From CF-96 sp036269455 (GTDB lineage: Bacteria > Chloroflexota > Dormibacteria > Aeolococcales > Aeolococcaceae): DNA of 14,925 nucleotides. Under the pieces are notes generated by a model. It saw only the letters and a list, made by a program, of their open reading frames with translations. It did no database searches and was not told the origin of the DNA. A program made the translations under genes and the position numbers. Below are positions 6,629 to 13,651 of the stretch, one piece after another; the first letter of the stretch is position 1, and every line of letters starts with the position of its first letter. Where the stretch lies: the NCBI GenBank assembly GCA_036269455.1, contig DATARS010000187.1, positions 1 through 14,925 of the forward strand, written 5' to 3'.

Positions 6629-7351
6629 TTGGCCGAGCACCCCCCGTCGCCCGTCGAGCGGATCCTGGTCGTCGCCGCCCACCCCGACGACATCGACTTC
6701 GTCGCCGCCGGGTCGGTGGCCGCCTGGACATCGGCGGGGATCGAGGTCGCCTACTGCCTGGTCACCGACGGCGACGCCGGCGGCTCCGACCGCACCCAGA
6801 GCCAGGCCGACCGGGCGCGGACGCGCCGCGAGGAGCAGACCGCCGCCGCCGCCTGCGTCGGGGTGACCGATCTGAGCTTCCTCGGCCATCCCGACGGCCG
6901 GCTGGAGAGCACCCTCGAGGTTCGCCGCGACATCGCCCGGGTGATCCGCCGGGTGCGGCCTCAGCGGGTCCTGGCCTCGTCGCCGGAGCGCAACTGGCAG
7001 CGCATCTTCGCCAGCCACCCCGACCACCTCGCCGCCGGGGTGGCGACGATGGCGGCGGTCTACCCCGACGCACGCAACCCCTTCGCCCACCCCGAGCTTC
7101 TCGACGAGGGGCTCGAGCCCCACACCGTCGAGGAGATCTGGATGATGGGCTTCCCCACCCCCGACACCTGGGTCGACGTCACCGAGCACTTCGATCGCAA
7201 GATCGAGGCGCTGCGCTGCCACCGCAGCCAGGTCGGCGACTGGGACGGACTGGGCGACGCCATGCGCGAGTGGGGATCGGCGACCGCCCTCCAGGGCGGC
7301 CTGCCCGAGGGCCGGCTCGCCGAGGCCTTCCGGGTGATCAGCGCGGTCTGA
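6629..7351 (+). CDS. PIG-L (LmbE-like) family zinc deacetylase
   Basis: This 240-residue protein belongs to the PIG-L/LmbE family, zinc enzymes that remove acetyl groups from N-acetylglucosamine-type sugars or cleave related amides (MshB, Mca, BshB and GlcNAc-PI deacetylases). The metal site is complete: AHPDD (17-21; H18, D21) and SHPDH (129-133; H130, H133). FLGHPDGRLE (about 84-93) is also typical. The likely start is TTG 6629, 7 nt after the cupredoxin stop; no ATG or GTG suits the family's N-terminal LVVAAHPDD spacing, and no clear ribosome site is seen. The substrate cannot be told from sequence. Thiol-cofactor (mycothiol or bacillithiol) metabolism is one option, but no partner gene lies nearby. 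Confidence 0.9.
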   Translation: MAEHPPSPVERILVVAAHPDDIDFVAAGSVAAWTSAGIEVAYCLVTDGDAGGSDRTQSQADRARTRREEQTAAAACVGVTDLSFLGHPDGRLESTLEVRRDIARVIRRVRPQRVLASSPERNWQRIFASHPDHLAAGVATMAAVYPDARNPFAHPELLDEGLEPHTVEEIWMMGFPTPDTWVDVTEHFDRKIEALRCHRSQVGDWDGLGDAMREWGSATALQGGLPEGRLAEAFRVISAV

Positions 7352-7374
7352 CCTGCCCCGGAGGAACCGGGTGG

Positions 7375-7380
7375 TAGGCT
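7375..7380 (+). promoter_or_regulatory. Putative -10 box of the S9 peptidase gene
   Basis: TAGGCT in the 57-nt gap after the deacetylase gene fits the loose TAnnnT -10 pattern and would start transcription near 7387, giving a leader of about 22 nt. The same hexamer occurs just upstream of the MarR start (11685-11690). No convincing -35 box was found. Confidence 0.3.
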
Positions 7381-7393
7381 GCCCGACCATCCG

Positions 7394-7408
7394 CTGAGGA
7401 GGCCTCAG
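7394..7408 (+). promoter_or_regulatory. Shine-Dalgarno hairpin abutting the S9 peptidase ATG
   Basis: CTGAGG-AGG-CCTCAG is a perfect 6-bp stem with a 3-nt loop that ends at the base before the ATG (7409). The ribosome site GAGGAGG (7396-7402) is contained entirely in the 5' arm and loop, so folding would mask it. It could act as a translational gate or thermosensor, or at DNA level as a small operator palindrome. Confidence 0.45.
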
Positions 7409-9346
7409 ATGCCCGAGCTGCGCACCGCTCCCTACGGTTCCTGGCCGTCGCCGATCACCTCCGAGCTGATCGTCTCGGACACCATCGGCATCGGCCAGAT
7501 CGAGGTCGACGGCGGCGACGTCTGGTGGGCGGAGGCGCGGCCCGCCGAGCAGGGCAGGGTGGTGGTGGTGCGGCGACGGGCGAGCGGCGAGGTCGCCGAC
7601 GCCTTCGGGCCGGGATGGAACGCCCGCACCCGGGTGCACGAGTACGGGGGCGGCTGCTTCGCCGTCGACGGCGACACCCTGTACTTCACCAACTTCGCCG
7701 ACCAGCGGCTGTATCGCGGCGACGCCGGCGGCGAGCCGCGCGCGCTCACCCCCGAGGGCGACCTGCGCTATGCCGACCTCTGCCTCGACCGCCCCCGCGG
7801 CCGGATGCTCTGCGTCCTCGAGGACCACACCCGCGGCGGAACGGAGGCGGTCAACTGCATCGCCGCGGTGCCGCTCGACGGCGGGGCGCCCGAGGTGCTC
7901 GCCGAGGGCACCGACTTCTGCGCCGCGCCGCGACTCAGCCCCGACGGCACCCGGCTCTGCTGGCTGACCTGGAACCATCCCGACCTCCCCTGGGACACCA
8001 CCGTCCTGTGGGTCGCCGAGCTCGACGCCCGGGGCCGGCCCGGCGAGGCGGAGCGGGTCGCCGGCGGCCCGGGAGAGTCGGTGATGCAGCCGGTGTGGTC
8101 GCCCGGCGGGGTGCTCCACCTCATCTCCGACCGCGGCTCCGGCTGGTGGAACCTGTACCGCTGGCGCGGCGGCGAGCTCGAGGCGCTGGCGCCGGCGGAG
8201 ATGGAGTTCGCGCGCCCCGCCTGGCTGCTCGGCTGGACCACCTACGCGCTGCTCGGCGAGGAGCACATCGTCTGCACCGCGACCCGGCGCGGCGAGTGGC
8301 GGCTCCACGAGCTCCACCCCGAGACCGGGCTGCGCGAGGTCGAGACCACCTTCACCGACATCGGTCCGTGGGTGCGCGCGCACCAGGGCGGTGCGGTGCT
8401 GACCGCCGGCTCGTCGGTGCTCCCCGCCGCGCTCGTCCACGTCGACGTCGAGAGCGGCGCCACCGAGGTGCTGCGCCGCAGCAGCGGCCTGGAGCTCGAC
8501 CCCAGCCACCTGTCCGTCCCCGAGGCGGTCGAGTTCCCCACCGAGGGCGGGCGCACCGCCCACGCGCTCTACTACCCGCCGCGCAACCCGGAGATGCGCG
8601 GCCCCGACGGCGAGCGTCCGCCGCTGCTGGTCGAGAGCCACGGCGGTCCCACCGCGGCGGCGACCACGATGCTGCGACTGCCCATCCAGTACTGGACCAG
8701 CCGCGGCATCGGCGTGCTCGATGTCAACTACGGCGGCAGCACCGGCTACGGCCGCGAGTACCGCGAGCGGCTCTACGGCCAGTGGGGGGTGGTCGACGTC
8801 GACGACTGCGCCAACGGCGCCCGGTACCTCGTCGAGCGCGGCGACGCCGACCCGGACCGGCTGATGATCTCCGGCGGCAGCGCCGGCGGGTACACCACGC
8901 TCTGCGCGCTCACCTTCCGCGACACCTTCTCGGCGGGCGCCAGCCACTTCGGCATCGGCGACCTCGAGGTCTTCGCCGGCGACACCCACAAGTTCGAGTC
9001 GCGCTATCTCGACAAGCTCATCGGCCCACTGCCCGAGGCCGCCGCGCTCTACCGCGAGCGCTCGCCGATCAATCACACCGACCAGCTGAATTGTCCGGTG
9101 ATCCTCTTCCAGGGGCTGGAGGACAGGATCGTGCCGCCGAACCAGGCGGAGCTGATGTTCGAGGCGCTGCGGCGCAAGGGCATCCCCTGCGCGTACCTCC
9201 CCTTCGAGGGGGAGCAGCACGGCTTCCGCATCGCCTCGAACATCCGCCGCTCACTCGACGGCGAGCTCTATTTCTATGCGCGGGTGCTCGGCTTCCCCCT
9301 GTCCGAGGACCTCGAGCCGGTCCACATCGAGAACCTGCCCGAGTAG
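7409..9346 (+). CDS. S9 family (prolyl oligopeptidase-like) serine peptidase
   Basis: This 645-residue protein has the two-part layout of acylaminoacyl-/dipeptidyl-peptidase-like S9 enzymes: a beta-propeller of about 370 residues (for example LSPDGTRLCWLTW and PVWSPGGVLHLISD blades) and a C-terminal alpha/beta-hydrolase domain. The catalytic triad is visible: Ser491 in GGSAGG, Asp572 in LEDRIVPP, and His604 in EQHGF. SHGGPT and LDVNYGGSTGYG match the oxyanion region and the family hallmark. There is no signal peptide, so it is probably cytosolic and cleaves short peptides. The start is set by GAGGAGG 7 nt upstream. Its last 73 nt overlap the convergent DUF2330 gene. Length is normal for the family. 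Confidence 0.95.
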   Translation: MPELRTAPYGSWPSPITSELIVSDTIGIGQIEVDGGDVWWAEARPAEQGRVVVVRRRASGEVADAFGPGWNARTRVHEYGGGCFAVDGDTLYFTNFADQRLYRGDAGGEPRALTPEGDLRYADLCLDRPRGRMLCVLEDHTRGGTEAVNCIAAVPLDGGAPEVLAEGTDFCAAPRLSPDGTRLCWLTWNHPDLPWDTTVLWVAELDARGRPGEAERVAGGPGESVMQPVWSPGGVLHLISDRGSGWWNLYRWRGGELEALAPAEMEFARPAWLLGWTTYALLGEEHIVCTATRRGEWRLHELHPETGLREVETTFTDIGPWVRAHQGGAVLTAGSSVLPAALVHVDVESGATEVLRRSSGLELDPSHLSVPEAVEFPTEGGRTAHALYYPPRNPEMRGPDGERPPLLVESHGGPTAAATTMLRLPIQYWTSRGIGVLDVNYGGSTGYGREYRERLYGQWGVVDVDDCANGARYLVERGDADPDRLMISGGSAGGYTTLCALTFRDTFSAGASHFGIGDLEVFAGDTHKFESRYLDKLIGPLPEAAALYRERSPINHTDQLNCPVILFQGLEDRIVPPNQAELMFEALRRKGIPCAYLPFEGEQHGFRIASNIRRSLDGELYFYARVLGFPLSEDLEPVHIENLPE

Positions 9347-10359
9347 AGGAGCACCAGGGCGGCGAGCGCGACGCCGGCGAGGACGATCCCGGCGGCGATC
9401 AGCGGGGTGCGCCAGCGCGACCCCGTGGGGGTGACCGCCAGCGCGGGCTGCCTCGCCCCCGCGACCGGACCGACGCCCATCGAGGCGAGCCGGACGCCGC
9501 CGTCGGGGGTGATGCTCATGTCGTAGGTGACCTGCGGGCTCGGCGCGTTGAGGGTGAGGTAGGTGAGCCAGCCCTGCTGGGGGACCCAGGACATGTTCTG
9601 GTCGCTGCTGAGGTCGGTCTGGAGCTGCTGGCCCATCCGCTCCTGCTCGGCGAGGACGAAGCCGGGAGCCAGGGTCTCGGGCGCCGCCGGGCGGGTGTCG
9701 GTGAGCAGGTAGAGGTCGGCCTCGACCGGGTCGAGCGCGTTGGCGAGCACCTCGAGCGGGACCCAGAGGTGCGGGGTGTGCATGGTGATCAGCACCGGGG
9801 TGCCGTCGCCGGCGAACTGGCCGCGCGCCCGCGCCGCGGCGAGGTCGTACTTCGCGGCCATGAAGATCGGGCTCGAGACCGCGTAGGCGAGGAGGTGGGC
9901 GCGGGTCTCGTCGGGGAGGACGAAGCCGTTCTGCCGGCACCAGTCGACGACCGCCTGACCGCTGCCCTTGAGCACGGTGATGTCGAGGGCGTCGATCTGC
10001 ACCTGCTGGAGCACCTGCGCGGGAGCAGCCGCCGCCTGGAGGTCCAACCCGCGCGCCTCAGGAGCGATCGGATGGGTCTCGCGCTGGAGCCGCTGCAGGG
10101 TCCAGGAGCCGCCCTTCTCGACCTTGTCGGGCACCGCGGGCAGGGGGACGATCCAGCCCAGGCCGTCGACCTGGCCCTGGTAGGCGAAGCTCGTCATGTA
10201 GTGTTCGACGCCGCCCTCCCAGGCCACGAAGGTGGTCGCGCGGGCGAGGCGGACGGCGCCGTTCGGCGCAACCAGCCCTCCACAGGCTGCGGCGGGCACG
10301 GTGCCGAGAACGGCGAGGCCACCCGCGAGCGCGGCGGCGGCCAGGAACTTCCGGTGCAT
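9274..10359 (-). CDS. DUF2330 family secreted, membrane-anchored protein
   Basis: This 361-residue protein has a Sec signal peptide (MHRKFLAAAALAGG...PAAAC, cleavage near residue 25) and then ACGGLVAPNGAVRL, TTFVAWEGGVEHY and GWIVPLPAVP, which fit the DUF2330 family. The extracellular domain runs to about residue 315. A single helix (about 319-341) precedes a short basic tail of about 20 residues, so the C-terminus is probably cytoplasmic. The function of the family is not known. The start is set by GGAGGAGAT just upstream of the ATG, inside an inverted repeat. It lies 71 nt downstream of the peroxiredoxin gene on the same strand and may share its transcript. Its final 24 codons overlap the S9 peptidase gene. 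Confidence 0.82.
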   Translation of the reverse strand: MHRKFLAAAALAGGLAVLGTVPAAACGGLVAPNGAVRLARATTFVAWEGGVEHYMTSFAYQGQVDGLGWIVPLPAVPDKVEKGGSWTLQRLQRETHPIAPEARGLDLQAAAAPAQVLQQVQIDALDITVLKGSGQAVVDWCRQNGFVLPDETRAHLLAYAVSSPIFMAAKYDLAAARARGQFAGDGTPVLITMHTPHLWVPLEVLANALDPVEADLYLLTDTRPAAPETLAPGFVLAEQERMGQQLQTDLSSDQNMSWVPQQGWLTYLTLNAPSPQVTYDMSITPDGGVRLASMGVGPVAGARQPALAVTPTGSRWRTPLIAAGIVLAGVALAALVLLYSGRFSMWTGSRSSDRGKPSTRA

Positions 10360-10362
10360 CTC

Positions 10363-10394
10363 GATCTCCTCCTGCCCGAGTGGGCTCGGAGATC
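10363..10394 (-). promoter_or_regulatory. Shine-Dalgarno-masking hairpin upstream of the DUF2330 gene
   Basis: In the minus-strand transcript, GATCTCC (10394-10388) can pair with GGAGATC (10369-10363) as a perfect 7-bp stem. The 3' arm is part of the ribosome site of the DUF2330 gene, 3 nt before its ATG. Inside the 18-nt loop, GCCC-ACTC-GGGC forms a second small stem. An alternative stem, CCGAG-CCCA-CTCGG, shares two C residues with the outer arm and would exclude it, so two exclusive folds are possible. Confidence 0.4.
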
Positions 10395-10430
10395 AGGACG
10401 CGCCACCGCGCCCGCAGGTTCCCGGGATGT

Positions 10431-10892
10431 CTAGACGGGGCAGGCCGCCAGGGCGGAGAGGTACTCCTCCTGGTCCCGCGGCTGGAGCACCGCGCTGGTC
10501 ACCTTGGAGACGACCCTGCCGTCCTTGTCGATGACGAAGGTGGCCCGCCCGGAGATGCCGGCGCCGTCCATGTAGGTGCCGTAGAGCTGCGCCACCGCAC
10601 CCTTGGGATGGAAGTCGGCGAGCAGGTGCGCCGAGAGGTTCTCGTCGCGCTTGAACGCCTTCAGGGTGTACTGGCTGTCGACCGACACCGCCAGCACCTC
10701 GGCGTTCGCCGCCCGGTACCGCTGGGCCGCGCCGGTGATGTCCTGCAGCTCCTTGGTGCAGACGCCGCTGAAGGCCAGCGGGTAGAACATCAGCACCACA
10801 TTGCGCCCGCGCAGGCTCGAGAGGCTGACATCCTCGCCGTTCTCGTCCTTGAGTGTGAAGTCCGGGGCCTCGGAGCCCACCTCGACGGCCAT
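10431..10892 (-). CDS. ahpE: AhpE-like peroxiredoxin
   Basis: This 153-residue thiol peroxidase reduces peroxides with a cysteine. The active site is FYPLAFSGVC: P38, S42 and peroxidatic C45 fit the PxxxT/SxxC motif, and R116 in GRATFVID completes it. The numbering of C45 and R116, and the wording around C45 and FHPKGAVAQLYG, closely follow mycobacterial AhpE, a one-cysteine enzyme recycled by mycothiol/mycoredoxin. Unlike that enzyme, this one has a second cysteine, C151, three residues from the end. The ribosome site GAGGAGG (10899-10905 on the complement) is 6 nt from the ATG. The DUF2330 gene follows on the same strand. BCP-type labels are possible but less apt. Confidence 0.93.
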   Translation of the reverse strand: MAVEVGSEAPDFTLKDENGEDVSLSSLRGRNVVLMFYPLAFSGVCTKELQDITGAAQRYRAANAEVLAVSVDSQYTLKAFKRDENLSAHLLADFHPKGAVAQLYGTYMDGAGISGRATFVIDKDGRVVSKVTSAVLQPRDQEEYLSALAACPV

Positions 10893-10929
10893 CTCGATCC
10901 TCCTCAGGGTGTGGGAAACGCGGCCACCG

Positions 10930-10935
10930 ACGATA
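10930..10935 (-). promoter_or_regulatory. Putative -10 box of the peroxiredoxin gene
   Basis: On the minus strand TATCGT fits the TAnnnT pattern and would start transcription near 10923, giving a leader of about 31 nt that carries the GAGGAGG ribosome site. It lies in the 111-nt divergent intergenic region shared with the downstream lipoprotein gene. No -35 box was recognised. Confidence 0.3.
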
Positions 10936-10991
10936 GCCCAGCGGCCCGCGCCCGCGTCCTCCGCCGATCTCGCAGCCTGCGGCCGACCTGC

Positions 10992-10997
10992 TATACC
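10992..10997 (+). promoter_or_regulatory. Putative extended -10 box of the lipoprotein gene (leaderless start)
   Basis: TATACC is preceded by TGC, giving the extended -10 form TGnTATA. It ends 6 nt before the GTG at 11004, so the predicted start of transcription is the first base of the start codon. No Shine-Dalgarno sequence is present, consistent with a leaderless mRNA. Confidence 0.4.
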
Positions 10998-11003
10998 CGC
11001 CCC

Positions 11004-11639
11004 GTGACCCCTCGCCGCCGCTCCTCGATCGCCGCGCTCGCGCTGGGCACGCTGCTGCTCGCCGGCTGCGGATCGTCGGGCGGGATCGCCCGGGTGAACG
11101 CGCCCCAGCTGCCCGACACCACCGCGCCCCCGACCGCCTCGCCGTCGGCCTCGCCCTCGGCGACCCCGCAGCCCACCGCCACCCCGACGGCGACGCCGAC
11201 CACCGCCCCCACGTCGACCCCCGCCGAGGGCGGCGTGATCCGGGTGCCCCCGGACGACTCGAACGGCGACAACACCGTGGCCGCCGACCTCTATCCCTCC
11301 TCGGGCTTCGCCAACTGCGCGAGCTCGGGCTCGGCCGGCTACGGCGCCTGCCCGGTCACCTCACGGCTCGGCGACCGCCTCAACCAGCACCCCATCCGTG
11401 GCGCCGAGCAGCTCTGCCGCTGCCAGAACCGGTGGCAGGGCGTGAACATCACCGCACCTCCGGTGCTCCCCGCGCTGAACACCTACACCGTCGAGGTCGA
11501 CCTCCAGTTCGGCGGCGGCACGGTCTCCCTCGACGTGGTCGTGATCCGCACCTCCGACGGCTGGTACGCCGACGACATCCGCTGTCACGGCGCCGGCTCG
11601 GGCACCTCGATCTACTCGGCGTCCCCGCCCCCCTGCTGA
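11004..11639 (+). CDS. Pro/Thr-rich secreted lipoprotein, unknown function
   Basis: This 211-residue protein starts at GTG 11004 with VTPRRRSSIAALALG and a clear lipobox LLAGC (C22), so it should be a surface lipoprotein. Residues about 35-75 form a low-complexity linker rich in Pro, Thr, Ser and Ala (PTATPTATPTTAP), like wall-spanning stalks. The C-terminal domain (about 80-211) has six cysteines, including a CRC pair and a final PPPC end, which suggests disulfides outside the cell. The segment YTVEVDLQFGGGTVSLDVVV looks like paired beta strands. I do not recognise the domain. A longer upstream frame exists, but it runs through the antisense of the peroxiredoxin gene, so the lipoprotein start is preferred. 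Confidence 0.8.
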   Translation: MTPRRRSSIAALALGTLLLAGCGSSGGIARVNAPQLPDTTAPPTASPSASPSATPQPTATPTATPTTAPTSTPAEGGVIRVPPDDSNGDNTVAADLYPSSGFANCASSGSAGYGACPVTSRLGDRLNQHPIRGAEQLCRCQNRWQGVNITAPPVLPALNTYTVEVDLQFGGGTVSLDVVVIRTSDGWYADDIRCHGAGSGTSIYSASPPPC

Positions 11640-11678
11640 GGGACGCGCCAATCCGACCACCTCGGCGGCGGCATGATA

Positions 11679-11690
11679 TATAGTTAGGCT
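11679..11690 (+). promoter_or_regulatory. Putative -10 region of the MarR operon
   Basis: TATAGT (11679-11684) is one base from TATAAT, and TAGGCT (11685-11690) fits a looser -10. The surrounding ATGATATATAG stretch is the most AT-rich in the window. Use of either box would give a leader of five bases or none before the ATG at 11696. Confidence 0.5.
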
Positions 11691-11696
11691 AGCTAA
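11684..11696 (+). promoter_or_regulatory. Putative MarR operator at the MarR start codon
   Basis: TTAG-GCTAG-CTAA is an interrupted palindrome overlapping the promoter's -10 region and the first base of the ATG. MarR-family repressors commonly bind TTAG...CTAA-like palindromes over their own promoters, so autoregulation of the MarR-MFS operon is likely. Binding itself is inferred. Confidence 0.5.
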
Positions 11697-12136
11697 TGAA
11701 GACAGAGCCCGACCCCCTCACCGTCGCCAACCGCCTGCGCCCCGTGCTGGTGCACGTCAGCCGCCACCTGCGGCGTGAGATCGAGTCGCTCGGGGTGACA
11801 CCGGGCCAGGTGTCGCTGCTCGTCCTGATCCGGGATCACCCCGGGGTCGGGACCAGCGACCTCGCCGCGCGCGAGCGGACCTCGACGCCGACGATGTGCG
11901 TGCACGTCGACCGCCTCGAGCACGCCGGGCTGGTCACCCGGACCCGCCGAGCCGAGAGCGACCGGCGCCGGGTGGGGCTGCATCTGACCGAGGAGGGCGA
12001 GCGGGTGCTGCTCGCGGCGCGGTCGCAGCGCACCGCCTGGCTGGCGACCCGGCTGCGCGCCCTCGACGACGAGGAGCTGCGGCTCGTCGAGGCGGCGATC
12101 GAGCCGCTCGGCCGGATGCTGGAGCGCGGCCGGTGA
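11696..12136 (+). CDS. MarR family transcriptional regulator
   Basis: This 146-residue protein is a dimeric winged-helix repressor of the MarR family. The helix-turn-helix lies at about residues 50-77 (GVGTSDLAARERTSTPTMC then VDRLEHAGLV), followed by the wing with the family D-R-R motif (SDRRRVGLHLT, D89-R92) and a TEEGERVL dimer helix. MarR proteins release DNA on binding phenolic or drug-like ligands. The sole cysteine, C68, sits in the recognition helix. A palindrome overlaps its start codon, and its GTGA stop overlaps the start of an MFS exporter gene, the standard MarR-efflux arrangement. Ligand unknown. Length is typical. Confidence 0.94.
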   Translation: MKTEPDPLTVANRLRPVLVHVSRHLRREIESLGVTPGQVSLLVLIRDHPGVGTSDLAARERTSTPTMCVHVDRLEHAGLVTRTRRAESDRRRVGLHLTEEGERVLLAARSQRTAWLATRLRALDDEELRLVEAAIEPLGRMLERGR

Positions 12137-13380
12137 GCGCCGCGGTCCATCTCGGTCCCTCACGGACCTTCGCCAGCGTCCGGCGTCACCGCAACTACCG
12201 GCTCTGGTTCATCGGCCAGGCGGTCTCGGTGACCGGCACCTGGGTGCAGAACGTCGCCCAGTCCTGGCTGGTCCTCCAGCTGACCCACTCACCCGGCGCC
12301 GTCGGCGTGCTCGCCGCCTGCCAGTTCGCCCCCTTCGCCCTGCTCGGACCCTTCGGCGGCGTCCTCAGCGACCGCCTCGACAACCGCCGCGTCCTCATCG
12401 GCACCCAGACCGCGTCGATGGTCTGCGCCCTGCTGCTCGCGGTGCTCAGCCTCAGCCACCTCGCCGTGGTCTGGGAGGTGGACGCCCTCGCCGCTCTCAA
12501 CGGGCTGGTGGTGGTGCTCGACACCCCGTCGCGGCAGGCCTTCACCGTCCAGATGGTCGGGCGGCGCGAGCTGTCCAACGCCGTGGCGCTCAACTCCAGC
12601 CTGTTCAACGCCTCGCGGATCATCGGGCCGGGGTTCGGCGGGGTGATCATCGCCACCGCCGGGGTCGGGCCCTGCTTCCTCATCAATGCCGCCAGCTACC
12701 TCGCGGTGCTCGCCGCCCTGCTGCGGATGCGCCGCGAGGAGCTCCACCCGGTGGTCCGGCCCGGCACCCCGACGACGATCCTCCGGGGGCTGCGCGAGGG
12801 CCTCAGCTACGCGTGGACCACCCCGCCGGTGCTGCTGGTGCTCGTCCTGATGCTCGTGGTCTCGACGATCAGCATCAACTTCAACGTGCTGCTCCCGGTG
12901 CTCACCTCGCACACGCTCCGCGGCGGTGCGGAGGCGTTCGGTGCGCTCAGCGCCTGCTTCGGCGCCGGGGCGCTGGTCGGGGCGCTGCTCTCGGCGACGC
13001 TGGGACGGGCGAGCTGGCCGGCGCTGCTCGGCGGGGCCGCGGTGCTCGGCGCCGGTGAGCTGCTGCTCGCGCCGCAGCACAGCCTGGTCGCCGCCGGCGC
13101 GATCCTGGCGATGATCGGGATCGCCTTCACCCTGTTCACGTCGAACAGCAACTCGACGCTGCAGCAGCACGTCCCCGACCACCTCCGCGGCCGGGTGCTC
13201 TCGCTCTACGCCTACGTCTTCTTCGGCACCGCGCCGATCGGCGGCGTGCTCACCGGCTGGCTGAGCCAGCGCAGCGGCACCGGGGTGACCCTCGCCATCG
13301 CCGGCGGGATCGCCGCCGCCGCCGCCGCCGCGGCCACGGCGGTGTGGTGGAGGATGCTCGGCCGCTCCGGTCCGGCATGA
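12133..13380 (+). CDS. MFS exporter, EntS-like (MFS_3) type
   Basis: This 415-residue integral membrane transporter starts at GTG 12133, overlapping the MarR stop. The family start 'fr.lwiGq.vS..GtWvq.va..WlvlqlT' is visible in RNYRLWFIGQAVSVTGTW (about residues 20-37). Motif A of the major facilitator superfamily appears as GGVLSDRLDNRR (about 75-86). Some 11-12 hydrophobic segments follow, ending in a Gly/Ala-rich helix encoded partly by six tandem GCC codons (13312-13329). These proteins expel siderophores or drugs using the proton gradient. Control by the adjacent MarR regulator points to a toxic or signalling compound. A longer frame upstream is only MarR read in another frame. Substrate unknown. 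Confidence 0.92.
   Translation: MSAAVHLGPSRTFASVRRHRNYRLWFIGQAVSVTGTWVQNVAQSWLVLQLTHSPGAVGVLAACQFAPFALLGPFGGVLSDRLDNRRVLIGTQTASMVCALLLAVLSLSHLAVVWEVDALAALNGLVVVLDTPSRQAFTVQMVGRRELSNAVALNSSLFNASRIIGPGFGGVIIATAGVGPCFLINAASYLAVLAALLRMRREELHPVVRPGTPTTILRGLREGLSYAWTTPPVLLVLVLMLVVSTISINFNVLLPVLTSHTLRGGAEAFGALSACFGAGALVGALLSATLGRASWPALLGGAAVLGAGELLLAPQHSLVAAGAILAMIGIAFTLFTSNSNSTLQQHVPDHLRGRVLSLYAYVFFGTAPIGGVLTGWLSQRSGTGVTLAIAGGIAAAAAAAATAVWWRMLGRSGPA
13312..13329 (+). repeat. GCC trinucleotide run (six copies)
   Basis: Six GCC codons in a row encode part of an alanine tract in the last membrane segment of the MFS protein. Slippage here would change length in units of one codon and keep the frame. 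Confidence 0.8.
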
Positions 13381-13387
13381 TGCGGCG

Positions 13388-13651
13388 GTGAGCAGCCCCG
13401 CGGTGACCGTCGTCCCCTCCGGCGGCGACGTGTACACCGTGCGCGTCGGCACCCGGACCGAGCACCGGGTCACCGCCCGGCCCGACGCGCTGCGCCGCGC
13501 GGCGGCGGCGGACGAGACCCCCGAACGGACCCTCGAGCGCGCCTTCGCCTTCCTGCTCGAGCGCGAGCCGCCGGAGTCGATCCTGCGGAGCTTCGCCCTC
13601 GAGGACATCGCCCGCTACTTCCCCGAGTTCTGGACGACGATGCGGCCATGA
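13388..13651 (+). CDS. Conserved small protein with FLLEREPPESIL-type motif, unknown function
   Basis: This 87-residue protein starts at GTG 13388, 7 nt after the MFS stop, and its ATGA stop overlaps the next gene, so it sits within the MarR-MFS transcript. The N-terminal half looks like two or three beta strands (VTVVPSGGDVYTVRVG and TEHRVTA). The C-terminal half is helical and carries FAFLLEREPPESILRSF and RYFPEFW. I recall very similar 'SFxFLLEREPxxSILRxFxLxxIxRYFPEY' proteins in actinobacteria, annotated as hypothetical, so it is a real family without known role. It is acidic overall near the end. No catalytic motif is seen, and a binding role is equally possible. Confidence 0.8.
   Translation: MSSPAVTVVPSGGDVYTVRVGTRTEHRVTARPDALRRAAAADETPERTLERAFAFLLEREPPESILRSFALEDIARYFPEFWTTMRP

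Noticed and set aside
6614..9220. Long minus-strand open frame opposite the deacetylase and S9 peptidase genes
   Set aside because: It gives no recognisable family and is a high-GC antisense shadow of two well-supported genes.
7525..10434. Long plus-strand open frame of about 970 codons
   Set aside because: It is an Arg/Pro/Ala-rich out-of-frame reading of the S9 peptidase continuing through the antisense of the DUF2330 gene. No motif is present.
10380..11003. Longer N-terminus for the Pro/Thr-rich lipoprotein
   Set aside because: The extension is antisense to the peroxiredoxin gene, and the lipoprotein signal peptide begins at GTG 11004.
11140..11225. Repeated ACC/GCC/CCG codons as a possible tandem repeat or CRISPR-like array
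   Set aside because: This is an imperfect Pro/Thr/Ala linker in the lipoprotein, with no spacer structure.
11896..12132. Longer N-terminus for the MFS exporter
   Set aside because: This stretch is the MarR gene read in another frame and is Arg/Ala/Gly-rich. The GTG at 12133 gives the normal family start.
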